Source: Edaphobacter sp. 4G125
Lineage (GTDB): Bacteria; Acidobacteriota; Terriglobia; Terriglobales; Acidobacteriaceae
Direction: 5' to 3'
DNA: 64,000 bases
Assembly: GCF_014274685.1 (NCBI RefSeq)
Contig: NZ_CP060393.1
Span: 1,795,501-1,859,500, forward strand
In this document: positions 26,018-35,802 of the stretch, one piece after another
Layout: each line of letters starts with the position of its first letter
Numbering within the stretch: the stretch's first letter is position 1
Notes under the pieces: model-generated
Told to the model about the DNA's origin: nothing
Seen by the model: the letters and a program-made list of their open reading frames with translations, nothing else
The model's database searches: none
Translations under genes and position numbers: made by a program

Positions 26018-28627
26018 TCACTCTGTCCGCAGAGCGACCATCGGGTCTACCTTTGCTGCCCGCGACGCTGGGAGATAGCTCGCAAGCAGAGACGACACCA
26101 GAAGAACGCACATGACTGCCAGGAACGTTTCGCCATCCCAGCGCGTTACCCCAAACAATAGACTGCGAAGAAGCATCGTTGCGGCAAACGAACACAACAG
26201 ACCGCCTGCGATGCCTGTAACTGAGAGCCGCAGGGCTTCCCGCATCACCAGGCTATACACCGCAGAACGTTGTGCTCCCAGAGCTACGCGAACTCCGATC
26301 TCGCGGCGCCGTTGTGTCACCGAATACGAGATCACGCCATACAAGCCCAACGTGCCCAGCAGCAAAGCCATTCCTGCGAATCCGCCGACAACCCACGCGG
26401 CTGACTTGTGCAGATAGGTTGCCTCCGAGTTGCTTATGCGGTCAGACATCGTCTCTTCACCATTCACAATAAGCGCAGGGTCGAGTTGTCTCAGAGCCTT
26501 CGCTGCCGATGGAAGAACTACTCCCGCAGGCTGCGATGTGCGAAAGCCAACATAGAAACCGCCCGTCGTGGCCTGATCAAACGGTTGATAGACCGCAGGC
26601 GTTGGCTTCATATCCAGAGGGCCATCCTTAAGGTCGGCGACGATTCCGACGATCTCGAACGGATGTTCGGGATCGTATTGGCTGATAATTCGCTTGCCAA
26701 GTGCTGACTCGCCGCCAAACTCCTGCTGTGCCATTGTCTGATTGATTACTGCAACGCGTGGTCTGGAGCCATCATCGGTGGGTGCGAAAAAGCGTCCTGC
26801 GATCAGCCGTGCTCGCAGCGTCTCGAAGTACCCCACGCCCGCGATTTGATGGATCGCCTCATTGCCTTCTCCGACGTAGGATCTGCCTTCGACACGAAAA
26901 TGCCCAAATCGGCTGGTGAATCCTTCGCCACTGCCGACGGCAGGTTCTCCTGCAACGCCGACAGACTCCACGCCTGGGAGTTTCGAAAGCCGCGATACGA
27001 TCTCCCGTTCGAGCGCGATGTTATGCACATTGTCGTCCCATTTCCCCAGGCGCACGACGTGCAACAGCGCCAGCTGGTCGGTTGCGATTCCCATATCAAC
27101 ATGCAGGAGCCGGTAAAAGCTTTTCGCCAACAGGCCTGCGCTGACCAAGAGCACGACGGTGATGGCCAGTTCGACAACCACAAGACCCGATCCCGATCTG
27201 CGCCACGATCTGCCGCTGGACGAACGACCACTTTCGCGCAGACCCTCCTGCATATTGAGCCGCAACAGATGAAATATCGGCGCTGCGGCAAACAGTACAC
27301 CGCCAAGAATCGCAATTATGCTTGCGAAGAGCGGAATGCGCAGATTCCATTGCATTTCGTCCAGGTAGGGCATGCTGATCAACGCATGCGCTGGAATTTG
27401 CTGTTTCAGAACACCGAGCGAAATAAAGGTGAGAGTGAGTCCAACGGCAAGACCGCATGCAGCCAGCAGAAAGCCCTCAACAAAAAACTGTCTTATCAGT
27501 CGAAGCCGAGGAGCTCCCAATGCCTCTCTTACTGCGATCTCTCTTCTGCGGCCCTCGGTCTTCACCAACAGAAGGCTCGAGACATTCACGAAGCCAATCA
27601 GGCACAGAAGCGCAGCACCACTCAGTAACGTAATCAGCATCGGCTTGACGTTTCCAAGGATCGCCTCTGTCAGTGGAAAAATCGTCGATGTTCGATCACG
27701 GTTCGACTTCGGGTACTCCTGTGCCAGTTCTTTACTGATGGCAGTCAGATTTTCGGCTGCTGCAGACAACGACACATTCTCTTTCAGCCGTGCGATGCCG
27801 TAGTAAGGAAAGCAGCCAAAATTGCCTTTGCATCGTCCGCGCAGCGGTATCCAGAACTCAGCCCGCCCCACCGGAGCAAAGTGAAAGTCATGCGGGAGTA
27901 CACCGATGATGACATACGACTCACCATTGATCGTGGTTGGGTGTCCGATGATTCCTTTGTCGGAGCCAAAGCGTTTCTGCCATGCCTCATAGCTCAGGAT
28001 CACCGAGGGAGTTGCGGAGGGTTCTTCTTCCCCCTGGCGAAAATCCCGTCCCAGAGACGGAGCAACGCCGAGAGTGTGGAAGAATCCGTCACTGATCAGC
28101 GCGCCCGATGCTTCTTCCGCACCGCGAGGATTTCGCAGCGTTACAGTTTCCGGTCGATAGACATCGAGTGAACTAAAGACACGGTTTCTTCGTCTCCATT
28201 CCTGGTAGTCAAGATAGGAGAGGTGATAACGGTCGCCCACAGGAATGTGTTCGTAAAGCGCAACCAGGCGGCTCGGTGCACGATACGGCAACGGCTTCAC
28301 CAGCGCGGCATCGACAAACGCATAGATCGCCGTGCTGGCGAACAATCCTAGCGCGAAGACCGTTATCGCCGTTAGCGCGAACGCAGGGCTCCTTCGCAGC
28401 TGCCGCACCGCATAGCGCACATCCTGCACCAGGCGCTCCAGCCCCATACCTCCCCACACCTCGCGCGAATCTTCCGCTGCAGTGAGAGGATTGCCAAACT
28501 TCCGCTTCGCCTCTCGTTGTGCCTCTTCTGGAGACATTCCTGCATCAAGGTTCATCTGCGTCTCGAGCGCAATATGCTCTTCGATCTCTTCCAGCAGTTG
28601 TTTTCTGCGACGACCCCAGCTGATCAT
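26018..28627 (-). CDS. ADOP-type ABC permease (MacB/FtsX duplicated)
   Basis: 869 residues from the ATG at 28627 (AAGG just upstream), 16 nt after the PadR stop. A short N-terminal domain (residues 1-60) has 'LLEEIEEHIALETQMNLDAGMSPEEAQREA', the permease-prefix domain found in acidobacterial duplicated orphan permeases. Then two MacB-like periplasmic plus FtsX membrane units: helices at about 75-100 and 340-480, then 540-570 and 740-860. No ATPase gene is beside it, as is usual for this family. Almost always preceded by a PadR regulator, as here. Substrate and role are unknown; peptide or drug efflux is often guessed. Confidence 0.9.
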   Translation of the reverse strand: MISWGRRRKQLLEEIEEHIALETQMNLDAGMSPEEAQREAKRKFGNPLTAAEDSREVWGGMGLERLVQDVRYAVRQLRRSPAFALTAITVFALGLFASTAIYAFVDAALVKPLPYRAPSRLVALYEHIPVGDRYHLSYLDYQEWRRRNRVFSSLDVYRPETVTLRNPRGAEEASGALISDGFFHTLGVAPSLGRDFRQGEEEPSATPSVILSYEAWQKRFGSDKGIIGHPTTINGESYVIIGVLPHDFHFAPVGRAEFWIPLRGRCKGNFGCFPYYGIARLKENVSLSAAAENLTAISKELAQEYPKSNRDRTSTIFPLTEAILGNVKPMLITLLSGAALLCLIGFVNVSSLLLVKTEGRRREIAVREALGAPRLRLIRQFFVEGFLLAACGLAVGLTLTFISLGVLKQQIPAHALISMPYLDEMQWNLRIPLFASIIAILGGVLFAAAPIFHLLRLNMQEGLRESGRSSSGRSWRRSGSGLVVVELAITVVLLVSAGLLAKSFYRLLHVDMGIATDQLALLHVVRLGKWDDNVHNIALEREIVSRLSKLPGVESVGVAGEPAVGSGEGFTSRFGHFRVEGRSYVGEGNEAIHQIAGVGYFETLRARLIAGRFFAPTDDGSRPRVAVINQTMAQQEFGGESALGKRIISQYDPEHPFEIVGIVADLKDGPLDMKPTPAVYQPFDQATTGGFYVGFRTSQPAGVVLPSAAKALRQLDPALIVNGEETMSDRISNSEATYLHKSAAWVVGGFAGMALLLGTLGLYGVISYSVTQRRREIGVRVALGAQRSAVYSLVMREALRLSVTGIAGGLLCSFAATMLLRSLLFGVTRWDGETFLAVMCVLLVSSLLASYLPASRAAKVDPMVALRTE

Positions 28628-28643
28628 CCTTGCTTTCTCTCCA

Positions 28644-29003
28644 CTACGACTTTTCTTCTGCCACTGGCGCAAGGATTCTTGCGATTGCATTCGCAAACCT
28701 CTCCCACTTCGAGGTTTCCGCATATAACTGCTTCCGCCCTTTTGCAGTCAGCCGATAGAACCGCGCTTTACGATTGTTTTCCGAGATCCCATCCTCGGCC
28801 GCGATCAACTCCGACCGCATGAGTCGTTGCAGCGCGGGATACAAGGATCCGTGCCCCACTTGCAGCACCTCTTCGGAACGCCGCTCGATTGTGCGCGCAA
28901 TGGCGTGGCCATGCGCTTGTCCCGGCGCCAGGGTTTGCAGAATCAGGAGGTCCAGGGTCCCCTGCATCAGTTCAAGTTGCTCTTTTTGTGCTTTGGTCGT
29001 CAT
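28644..29003 (-). CDS. PadR family transcriptional regulator
   Basis: 119 residues. Winged helix of the PadR type: '[14 protein letters not shown]', '[31 protein letters not shown]' split across the recognition helix, and '[14 protein letters not shown]' for the wing. The C-terminal helix provides dimerisation. It is upstream of and presumably controls the ADOP permease. The promoter on the minus strand (TTGACG-18-TAATCT) places transcription about 2 nt before the ATG. Confidence 0.93.
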   Translation of the reverse strand: MTTKAQKEQLELMQGTLDLLILQTLAPGQAHGHAIARTIERRSEEVLQVGHGSLYPALQRLMRSELIAAEDGISENNRKARFYRLTAKGRKQLYAETSKWERFANAIARILAPVAEEKS

Positions 29004-29041
29004 TCGACCTGAGATTAGTCTGACTTTGGGTCGAACGTCAA
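29003..29041 (-). promoter_or_regulatory. PadR promoter with TTCGACC/GGTCGAA inverted repeat
   Basis: On the minus strand, -35 TTGACG (29041-29036), 18-nt spacer, -10 TAATCT (29017-29012). The arms TTCGACC (29003-29009) and GGTCGAA (29029-29035) flank the -10, 19 nt apart, and could be the PadR operator. The predicted transcription start (about 29005) leaves almost no leader. Confidence 0.5.
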
Positions 29042-29138
29042 GGGGAGTAGGCGGATTTGAGTTAATGCAGGAATTCCTTCGCTGGTGCTATGCATTCAGT
29101 TGGAATGACACGCATATAAGGAATTTAGAGATTGTCAC

Positions 29139-29166
29139 TTGACATATTCCTATATAGGAATATATT
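29139..29166 (+). promoter_or_regulatory. Sigma-70 promoter enclosing a 20-bp perfect palindrome, ArsR operon
   Basis: -35 TTGACA (29139-29144), 16-nt spacer, -10 TATATT (29161-29166). The spacer is filled by ATATTCCTAT-ATAGGAATAT (29144-29163), a perfect 20-bp palindrome, the likely ArsR operator. The expected transcription start (about 29172) is 2 nt before the ArsR ATG, so the transcript would be leaderless or nearly so. Confidence 0.7.
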
Positions 29167-29173
29167 GAGATGC

Positions 29174-29539
29174 ATGACACGAAAGGCACATCCGACGGAC
29201 GTCTTCAGCGCAATCGCTGAACCTCGGAGACGCGAGGTCATCACCGTGCTGTCCGACGGACAGGAGTATGCCGTCAACGAGATCGTCCTCCGCATGAGGA
29301 TGGCTCAACCCGCTGTCTCTAAACACCTGGGTGCACTGCGTAAGGCCGGCGTGGTGACGATGGTCAAACGGGGACAGCATCGTATGTATCGCCTTAATGC
29401 TGAGGGCCTGAAACCGGTGCACGACTGGGTGAAGGTTTTCGAACGCTACTGGACACACCAGGTTAGCGAGATCAAACGGCGTGCTGAGCGGAAGGCGCTG
29501 GAACGGATGATCCGCCTGGACGACGATTCAAACCGATAA
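29174..29539 (+). CDS. ArsR family transcriptional regulator
   Basis: 121 residues from the ATG at 29174; an upstream TTG at 29132 would lie inside the promoter. Winged-helix motif: 'DVFSAIAEPRRREVITVLSDGQEYAVNEIV' split, then 'QPAVSKHLGALRKAGVV' (recognition helix) and 'RMYRLNAEGLKPVHDWV'. No metal-binding Cys pair is seen, so it belongs with the ArsR proteins paired with SRPBCC domains rather than with metal sensors. It heads an operon with the SRPBCC protein, a 47-residue protein and a DUF899 protein. Autoregulation through the promoter palindrome is likely. Confidence 0.93.
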   Translation: MTRKAHPTDVFSAIAEPRRREVITVLSDGQEYAVNEIVLRMRMAQPAVSKHLGALRKAGVVTMVKRGQHRMYRLNAEGLKPVHDWVKVFERYWTHQVSEIKRRAERKALERMIRLDDDSNR

Positions 29540-29550
29540 GGAGAAACACA

Positions 29551-30003
29551 ATGGCAGCCACTGTAAAGGAAGGTGTCGTACAGGCCTTCGAGATCCTTAA
29601 AGAAGAGGAGATTGCGGCCCCGATCGAGATTGTCTTCGAGACGATTCTTGAGCAGATGGGGCCGTTGAACTCAACCCCGGAAAAGCCGATGCCGATGGTG
29701 TTGGAGGCGTGGCCGGGCGGACGATGGTTCCGCGATCTGGGCAACAACACGGGCCACTTTTGGGGTACAGTGCAGGCGATTAAGGCGCCGTCGCTGCTCG
29801 AAATTTCAGGGCCACTCTTTATGTCGAACCCCGCCGTGTCGAACCTGCAATATCGCCTTACGGAAGAAGACGGCATAACTCGTATGCGCTTTGTGCACCG
29901 GGCGATGGGTTGGGTAGGCGATCAGGAGCGCGGTGTGGACGATGGCTGGAGTCAGTTGATCGGACGAATCCGCACGGCAGCAGCGGCACGGGCAGGGAGG
30001 TAA
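29551..30003 (+). CDS. SRPBCC (AHSA1-like) domain protein
   Basis: 150 residues with the START/Bet v1-like fold of the AHSA1 family: 'EEEIAAPIEIVFETILEQMG', then 'PGGRWFRDLGNNTGHFWGTVQAIKAPSLLEISGP', and the C-terminal helix 'VDDGWSQLIGRIRTAAA'. These proteins bind hydrophobic ligands in a deep pocket; ArsR-SRPBCC pairs are very common but rarely characterised. AAGGAGA precedes the ATG, 8 nt after the ArsR stop region. Translation runs on to the 47-residue protein after 2 nt. Confidence 0.9.
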   Translation: MAATVKEGVVQAFEILKEEEIAAPIEIVFETILEQMGPLNSTPEKPMPMVLEAWPGGRWFRDLGNNTGHFWGTVQAIKAPSLLEISGPLFMSNPAVSNLQYRLTEEDGITRMRFVHRAMGWVGDQERGVDDGWSQLIGRIRTAAAARAGR

Positions 30004-30005
30004 GT

Positions 30006-30149
30006 ATGTGCCCCTTCTGCATGGCGTCTGCGGTGTGGATTGCCGCGGGTGCGATTTCGACGGGCGGCGTTTCTGCGCTCGCCGTCGCAAAGATCTGGAA
30101 CAAAAAAACGCGTGAGCGCGACGAGGGAGAAAATCATGACAAGCAATGA
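30006..30149 (+). CDS. 47-residue CxxC single-span membrane protein
   Basis: A small gene with its own ribosome binding site (GGGAGG, 5 nt before the ATG), placed between the SRPBCC stop (30003) and the DUF899 start, which it overlaps by 14 nt. It begins MCPFCMAS, a CxxC motif like a redox or metal site, followed by one predicted membrane helix (about residues 9-30, AVWIAAGAISTGGVSALAVAKI) and a charged tail (KKTRERDEGENHDK). N-terminal CPFC plus one span is reminiscent of small proteins seen beside DUF899/SRPBCC genes. Function unknown; the coupled position implies it acts with its neighbours. Confidence 0.75.
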   Translation: MCPFCMASAVWIAAGAISTGGVSALAVAKIWNKKTRERDEGENHDKQ

Positions 30150-30888
30150 GCAGATCGCAGGAATGAAGAAGCCTCCGGTTGTGTCGGCGGAGGAGTGGCA
30201 GAAGGCGTGGCAGGAGATGCTGGTCAAAGAGAAGGAGCACACCCGTTCGCGTGATGCGCTAGCTGCAGCGCGACGGCGAATGCCCTGGCAGATGGTCGAG
30301 AAGGAGTACAGTTTCGAAGGTCCGCAGGGAAAGGTTTCGCTGCTCGATCTGTTTGAAAGACGGCGGCAGTTGGTACTTTACCGCGCTTTCTACGATTCGA
30401 ATGTATACGGCTGGCCAGACCATGCATGTGTCGGTTGCTCGCTGGGTGCAGATCAGGTTTCGCATCTCTCGCACCTGCACGCGCGAGATACCACGCTGGC
30501 CTATGCTTCACGCGGATCGCAGGAAAACATTGCCCGTCTAAAGCAGCGGATGGGATGGGAGAAGATTCCCTGGTTTACGATTACGGATGACTTCGATAAG
30601 GACTTCGGCGTGGATGAGTGGCATGGGCACAATGTCTTCTTCCGTGACGAGAACGACAAGATTTTCCGCACGTACTACATCAATAATCGCGGCGATGAGG
30701 CGATGGGCAGTGTGTGGAGCTACCTGGACCTGACTCCTCTGGGGCGGCAGGAGGATTGGGAAGACTCACCAGAGGGTTATCCGAAGACGGATCGTTACAA
30801 GTGGTGGCGTTGGCACGATGCTTACGGGAAAGAGGATGAGAAGTGGAACAAGGTGGTTGATCAGGCCACAGTGACACTGAATCTGTAA
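30136..30888 (+). CDS. DUF899 thioredoxin-like protein
   Basis: 250 residues from the ATG at 30136 (GAGGGAGA upstream). The family is a thioredoxin-fold protein: 'KEYSFEGPQGKVSLLDLFERRRQLVLYRAFYD' split, the CxxC site 'ACVGCSLGADQVSHL' (usually CPSCSFWAD), then 'RLKQRMGWEKIPWFTITDDFDKDFGVD' and 'NNRGDEAMGSVWSYLDLTPLGRQEDWEDSPEG', the C-terminal signature. A redox or peroxide-related role is likely but unproven. Last gene of the ArsR operon; the terminator at 30919 follows. Confidence 0.9.
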   Translation: MTSNEQIAGMKKPPVVSAEEWQKAWQEMLVKEKEHTRSRDALAAARRRMPWQMVEKEYSFEGPQGKVSLLDLFERRRQLVLYRAFYDSNVYGWPDHACVGCSLGADQVSHLSHLHARDTTLAYASRGSQENIARLKQRMGWEKIPWFTITDDFDKDFGVDEWHGHNVFFRDENDKIFRTYYINNRGDEAMGSVWSYLDLTPLGRQEDWEDSPEGYPKTDRYKWWRWHDAYGKEDEKWNKVVDQATVTLNL

Positions 30889-30918
30889 AAACTGGCAGAT
30901 ATTTCGGGTTGTTCTCCG

Positions 30919-30944
30919 AGGGTGCACCTTTCGAGGTGCGCCCT
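30919..30944. terminator. Hairpin terminator between DUF899 and VOC genes
   Basis: 11-bp stem AGGGTGCACCT / AGGTGCGCCCT (one G-T wobble) closed by TTCG, between converging genes (stops at 30888 and 30952). The T tract is weak. Confidence 0.7.
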
Positions 30945-30951
30945 CTTCGCA

Positions 30952-31317
30952 TCAGTCGGTCGTGGCAGGCTGCCAAAGTTCGACGCGATTTCCTTCCGGA
31001 TCGGTGAACCAGCCAAATTTTCCGAAATCGTAGCTTTCGCGTTTTGGATCGACGGTGACATCTTCTTGTATCAAACGGTCCAGCACTCCATCGAGGTTAT
31101 CCACCTGAAGATTGATCATCGCTTTCTGTGCGGGAGGAAAGTATGCATCCTCTTGCCTGAAGAAGGCGAAGACGATCTGAGCACGTTGCGTCGGGGCAGG
31201 GAATGCAAAAGATCCCTCGGACTTTGTTAGGCCGAGATGTTGCTCGTACCATCGGTATAGAGCTTCTGGATCATTCGCTCGCAAGAATATCCCGCCAAAG
31301 CCAGTGATTGAAGCCAT
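30952..31317 (-). CDS. VOC/glyoxalase-fold protein
   Basis: 121 residues. Glyoxalase/bleomycin-resistance fold with the paired beta-alpha-beta-beta-beta pattern: 'GGIFLRANDPEALYRWYEQHLGL' at the N-terminus and 'KFGWFTDPEGNRVELWQP' at the C-terminus, the latter giving a conserved metal-ligand Glu. Enzymatic function cannot be assigned. Single gene. Confidence 0.88.
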   Translation of the reverse strand: MASITGFGGIFLRANDPEALYRWYEQHLGLTKSEGSFAFPAPTQRAQIVFAFFRQEDAYFPPAQKAMINLQVDNLDGVLDRLIQEDVTVDPKRESYDFGKFGWFTDPEGNRVELWQPATTD

Positions 31318-31689
31318 GCAGTCTCCTATGAGGAACGTTCGTCCAGAGAGTTTACACCTGGAGAATTGCAGTGCGAATTCAATTACTACGCTGTCGATTC
31401 ACCGCGCGAAACGCGTTTGTGATGAGTGATCAGACACTACTAAAGAGTAGTCACCTTGTATGAATAGAGTGTGTTTATCCTTCCTTTTAACCTTTTACAC
31501 TTTATTGAAAACACAATGGATGACTGGAGTTTCGGTGAATTGACTGGAATCCATGTTTGGAATCCTCTACGTTGCGCTTACCGACGTAGATAAGAATCTC
31601 CACTGCCATCCTGGCTGCCCTCGCGCCTGTGCAAAGGTCGTCGGCTTTGTTGTGAGTAGACAGGATCCATATCCGATAACTGTGAGCCC
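31318..31689. other. Intergenic region upstream of the first Oar-like receptor
   Basis: A 372-nt spacer between divergent genes. An AT-rich stretch (31455-31520, TTTATCCTTCCTTTTAACC and following) probably carries the receptor promoter, but I could not fix -35/-10 elements. No open frame or repeat seen. Confidence 0.4.
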
Positions 31690-34600
31690 ATGGCTACAGC
31701 ACAAAGGCACAAGGTGATCCCAATGCTTTCTCGATTTATGCGAACGACCCTTCTTCTCCTGGCCTGTCTCGTTCTATCCCAGGTTTCTCTCTGGTCCCAG
31801 GATTTCCGCGGGACAATCTCCGGAAAGGTAACGGACTCGAACGGCTATGCCATTCCGGATGCAGATGTTGCAATCCACTCCCAGCAGGATGCAGGCACTC
31901 AGACGATCAAAACCGATGAGAATGGGATTTACAAAGTTCCATTTCTGAACTCGGGAAATTATGACATTACGGTGACGAAGAGCGGGTTCAACGTCGCAAA
32001 AAGTGTCAACGTAGTTGTTTCGCTCGCCCAGACGACCCAGGTTGACCTGACGTTATCCCCCGCGGGATTGAACCAGGAGGTCGTTGTTTCGGCGGCGCCT
32101 GAATTGATCGATACGCAGTCCTCGGACAGGGGTATGACGATTGAGCATACTCGCGTGGAGAATGCCCCACTTCAGGGGCAGAATATCTTTGCCCAGGCGT
32201 GGTCTGCTCCAGGTGTTGCGGTAACCTCGGGGGCGCAGCGTCTTCGTCCTTTTGATACCGCCGGCTCTACGAATATGTCGATCAACGGTAGCCAACCGGG
32301 CGGAAACCAGGTGCTGGTGGATGGAACGTCAGCTCTCTCGCAGTCCAGCACGGTTGCCTATGTTCCTCCTGTTTCGGCAACGGAGGAGTTTCGCGTACAG
32401 ACCTCAGTCTATGACGCTCAGTATGGATGGACGAGCGGTGGTGTGGTGAACGTGGTGACGAAATCGGGTACGAATCGTTTTCATGGTTCGGCCTACGAGA
32501 TGTTGCAGAACACGGTACTGAATGCGAATACCTATAACTCGAACTACACGGGGCAGCCACGTGGAGCTTCGCACATCAACACCTTTGGAGGTTCGATTGG
32601 CGGCCCAATTCTGAAGAATCGTATCTTCGGTTTCTTTGCTTATGAGGAGTTGCGGCAGTTTATCCCAGACCCGTTTACGACTTCTGTTCCGACGGCACTG
32701 GAACGCTCGGGTGACTTTTCGCAGTCCTACTATGGCACCGATGGCAGCGGAAAGAAGCTGCTGAGAACGATCTATAACCCCTATACCACCCGTCTGGATC
32801 CAGTAACGAAGAAGTATGTGCGCGATCCTTTCCCTGGCAACGTTATTCCGAAGTCGATGATGAGTCAGGTTGCTCAGAATGTGCTGGCGGGGTTGCCGAC
32901 GGGCAATGTCCCGGGGAATTCGGTGACGAACCTGAATAATCTAGTCAACGGACCGGGCTCGCGGAAGTTCTCGGACCTGTTTGCTAACTGGGTGGTACGC
33001 GGTGACTACGTGATCTCTCCGGAGACGCGTCTGTTTGCTCGCTACTCGCGTAATAAGTTGACGGAGGCGCGAGGCTTTATCTATTCCACAACGAATACCG
33101 TCAATCCTTTCGATACAACGAAGAACTCGCAGTACAACCGCGAGAACCATAATGCGACGCTGCAGTTTACGCACGTCATCAACGCGAAGATGACCTTCGA
33201 TCTGCGTGCAGGGTTTGAACGCTTCCTGTTGCGGAATGGTGCTTTCCAGGGATTGAAGTATGGTCTTCCGAAGCTGGGCTTCAGTGACACCTTTGCCGGA
33301 CAGGTGCCGGACAATATCCCAGTGATGAACATGGCGGGTTATGGTGGCGCCGGTGCTCAGCCGCAGGGCGTTAGTCCGATTTCGCAGGGAAATGCTTTCC
33401 AGGGGCTGCTATACATGCAGCAGGGTCGTCACACGTTGCGCATGGGAGGTGAAGTTTACCTCAACCGCGTCTACTCTATTGACCCTGGTTTCAGCTCGGG
33501 TAACTTTACCTTCAACACGATCTTTACCGGCAGCGATCCGAATGCGGCCAATTCCTTCTCTGGTAGCTCGATTGCATCATTCCTGTTGGGAGCACCTCAG
33601 TCGGGTTATGTGGATGTGAACACGTCCAGTGCGCGACAGCAGATGCTGAACTCGCTGTTTATCCAGGACGACATTCACATCTCGGATCGCTTGACGATGA
33701 ATGCAGGACTGCGTTGGGACGTGATGACTCCACTAACCGATCGCCACAACGCGCTTGCCCGCGGTTTCGATTACAACGCCGCGAGCCCGCTGAGTGTGCC
33801 GGGTCTGACGCTGAAGGGCGGCCTTATCTATGCCGGGGTGAATGGTGTGCCGCGCGGCATCTTCAATCCGGACTGGAACAACTTCGGCCCTCGTGTGGGA
33901 GCTGCATATCGGGTCAACGATAAGACGGTCGTTCGTGGAGGTTATGGTCTGGTGTACTCGCAGACCTTTGACGATCCAGGAAATGCTCCTGGGTTCAGCC
34001 AGCAGACGGCGATGGTGACTTCGGTTGTGACGGGAATTCCTCTCAATACGCTGGATAATCCATTCCCGAACGGCATTCAGAAGCCTGTGGGGGCGGCGCT
34101 CGGCCTGTCTGCAAATCTTGGTCAGAACCTGACCTTCGCCGATCCGAATCGCCGCGTGCCGTGGACGCAGCAATATTCCGTTGAAGTGCAACGCGAAATG
34201 CCTGGGCAGATGTTGTTTACCCTGGGATATGTGGGGAGCCATACGGCCGGTCTTGAGGTGACGCGCTCCATCAACGAGGTCTCCGCGAGCGACCTTGCGA
34301 AAGGGACAGCGTATCTTTCGGCCAGCGTGCAGAACCCATTTGCCGGATTGTTGCCAGGGACATCGCTGAATGCGGCTACCGTGCAGCGCCGTCAACTGCT
34401 GCGTCCATATCCGCAGTTTCTTACGATTTCGCGGATGGCGGAGTCGTCTGGCGGTTCAACCTATAACGGGATGCAGGCTCTGTTGCAGAAGCGTATGAGC
34501 AACGGTGCCAGCGCGACGCTCTCTTACACCTATTCGAAGACGCTGGGGGAGACGTCGTTTGCGAACGCGCAGGACGCCAATCCTGAGAAGGTTGTAGCTG

Positions 34601-35181
34601 CGTGGGACGTGGCACACAGTATCCAGATCAATGCGGTCTATAACCTGCCGTTTGGCCGTGGCCAGCAGTGGGGCTCGAACTCACCAGTGGTGGTTCGAGC
34701 GTTGATCAGCGGCTGGCGCGTCAGCGGTCTTGCCCGCATTCAATCGGGTATGCCACTGACGACTCCGACCGGGGTGATACCGACGGGAGCAAGCGCGAAG
34801 CTTGGAAATCCAACCCTTACCCGTTGGTTCGATACATGTACTCGTCTGAGCACGGGAGCCCTGCAAAATTGCCAGCCAGGGGAGTCTCCTGTCTGGGCTA
34901 CGCGTCCCTCGGATACGCTGCAAACCTGGAGCACACGTCTCAGCTACGTGCGCAACCCACCGATTCGTAACCTGGATGCCAGCATCATGCAAGTGACTCC
35001 AATTCGTGAGGGGTTCACATTCACCCTGCGGGCTGACTTCCTCAACCTGACGAATACGCCGCAGTGGTACAAGGGACCGGTAACCGATGCGACCAACAGT
35101 AATTTTGGCGCGATTGCCGGCACTACGGACCAGTCGAATCTGCCTCGCGTGATTCAGATTGTAGGGAAGTTCAATTTCTAG
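31690..35181 (+). CDS. Oar-like TonB-dependent outer membrane receptor with N-terminal carboxypeptidase-regulatory fold
   Basis: 1163 residues. Signal peptide ([21 protein letters not shown]; the ATGs at 31690, 31723 and 31741 all keep it, and the one at 31723 has the better AAGGTG binding site). A carboxypeptidase-D regulatory-like domain (about residues 40-125, '[20 protein letters not shown]') is followed by a plug region ('[19 protein letters not shown]', '[20 protein letters not shown]', '[33 protein letters not shown]' split) and a large beta-barrel ending in '[10 protein letters not shown]', with a terminal aromatic residue for barrel assembly. This is the acidobacterial Oar-like family. 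The ligand is unknown; such proteins commonly serve polysaccharide or peptide uptake. Confidence 0.9.
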   Translation: MATAQRHKVIPMLSRFMRTTLLLLACLVLSQVSLWSQDFRGTISGKVTDSNGYAIPDADVAIHSQQDAGTQTIKTDENGIYKVPFLNSGNYDITVTKSGFNVAKSVNVVVSLAQTTQVDLTLSPAGLNQEVVVSAAPELIDTQSSDRGMTIEHTRVENAPLQGQNIFAQAWSAPGVAVTSGAQRLRPFDTAGSTNMSINGSQPGGNQVLVDGTSALSQSSTVAYVPPVSATEEFRVQTSVYDAQYGWTSGGVVNVVTKSGTNRFHGSAYEMLQNTVLNANTYNSNYTGQPRGASHINTFGGSIGGPILKNRIFGFFAYEELRQFIPDPFTTSVPTALERSGDFSQSYYGTDGSGKKLLRTIYNPYTTRLDPVTKKYVRDPFPGNVIPKSMMSQVAQNVLAGLPTGNVPGNSVTNLNNLVNGPGSRKFSDLFANWVVRGDYVISPETRLFARYSRNKLTEARGFIYSTTNTVNPFDTTKNSQYNRENHNATLQFTHVINAKMTFDLRAGFERFLLRNGAFQGLKYGLPKLGFSDTFAGQVPDNIPVMNMAGYGGAGAQPQGVSPISQGNAFQGLLYMQQGRHTLRMGGEVYLNRVYSIDPGFSSGNFTFNTIFTGSDPNAANSFSGSSIASFLLGAPQSGYVDVNTSSARQQMLNSLFIQDDIHISDRLTMNAGLRWDVMTPLTDRHNALARGFDYNAASPLSVPGLTLKGGLIYAGVNGVPRGIFNPDWNNFGPRVGAAYRVNDKTVVRGGYGLVYSQTFDDPGNAPGFSQQTAMVTSVVTGIPLNTLDNPFPNGIQKPVGAALGLSANLGQNLTFADPNRRVPWTQQYSVEVQREMPGQMLFTLGYVGSHTAGLEVTRSINEVSASDLAKGTAYLSASVQNPFAGLLPGTSLNAATVQRRQLLRPYPQFLTISRMAESSGGSTYNGMQALLQKRMSNGASATLSYTYSKTLGETSFANAQDANPEKVVAAWDVAHSIQINAVYNLPFGRGQQWGSNSPVVVRALISGWRVSGLARIQSGMPLTTPTGVIPTGASAKLGNPTLTRWFDTCTRLSTGALQNCQPGESPVWATRPSDTLQTWSTRLSYVRNPPIRNLDASIMQVTPIREGFTFTLRADFLNLTNTPQWYKGPVTDATNSNFGAIAGTTDQSNLPRVIQIVGKFNF

Positions 35182-35199
35182 CCCACCGATGCTTACCCG

Positions 35200-35236
35200 C
35201 CCGGATGGAGAGGCTTTCCATCCGGGATTTTATTTT
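35200..35236 (+). terminator. Intrinsic terminator after the Oar-like receptor
   Basis: Perfect 10-bp stem CCCGGATGGA (35200-35209) / TCCATCCGGG (35217-35226) followed by ATTTTATTTT. Confidence 0.9.
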
Positions 35237-35290
35237 GGCGCGGATGTTGTTTCTCGTAAGAAGACGGGCAGATCGGTTAGGATGTCGGGC

Positions 35291-35770
35291 ATGAGAAACT
35301 TCAACCGTCGTGATCTTTGTATTGCTCTTTCGGCGCTGGCGGCAGCAGGGAGTTTGACGCAGCAGGGTGAAGCGCAGTCGAAGTCCAGTGAAGTGCTTTC
35401 GCAGTCGCATACGTGGACCTTCGATTCCTTGCCAGTGAAGCATAATGCCAACGGCGGAGCGGGCCGTGCGGTGGTGCAGGGAATACTGGCGACAGGCGAA
35501 GCTGTCGAGGTACACGAGACGACACTGCCGCCAGGGCAGATGCCGCATCCGGCACACAAGCACCGTCACTCGGAGTTTATGTTTATTCGCGAGGGGGACC
35601 TGGAATTCGACAACGACGGGACGAAGGAGCGCGTAGGGCCGGGAGGAGTAATCTTTGCGGCTTCGAATGTAATGCACGGACTGAAGAATGTAGGGACGAC
35701 GAACGCGAACTATTTTGTGATCGCGATTGGAAGAGAGACGCCGATGACGCCAGTGAGTAAGGCGAAATAA
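35291..35770 (+). CDS. Secreted cupin-domain protein with Tat-type signal
   Basis: About 159 residues. The ATG at 35291 is preceded by AGGA at a good distance; one at 35282 is an alternative. The N-terminus '[20 protein letters not shown]' is a twin-arginine-type signal. Single cupin_2 barrel with metal-ligand pattern: '[27 protein letters not shown]' gives H-x-H-x5-E, and 'SNVMHGLKN' the last His. Probably periplasmic, binding a metal. Enzymatic role unknown. It is separated from the receptor by a terminator and so transcribed independently or by read-through. Confidence 0.85.
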   Translation: MRNFNRRDLCIALSALAAAGSLTQQGEAQSKSSEVLSQSHTWTFDSLPVKHNANGGAGRAVVQGILATGEAVEVHETTLPPGQMPHPAHKHRHSEFMFIREGDLEFDNDGTKERVGPGGVIFAASNVMHGLKNVGTTNANYFVIAIGRETPMTPVSKAK

Positions 35771-35802
35771 GTCTCATTAAGAGCTGTGCTATAAAAGAGC
35801 GC

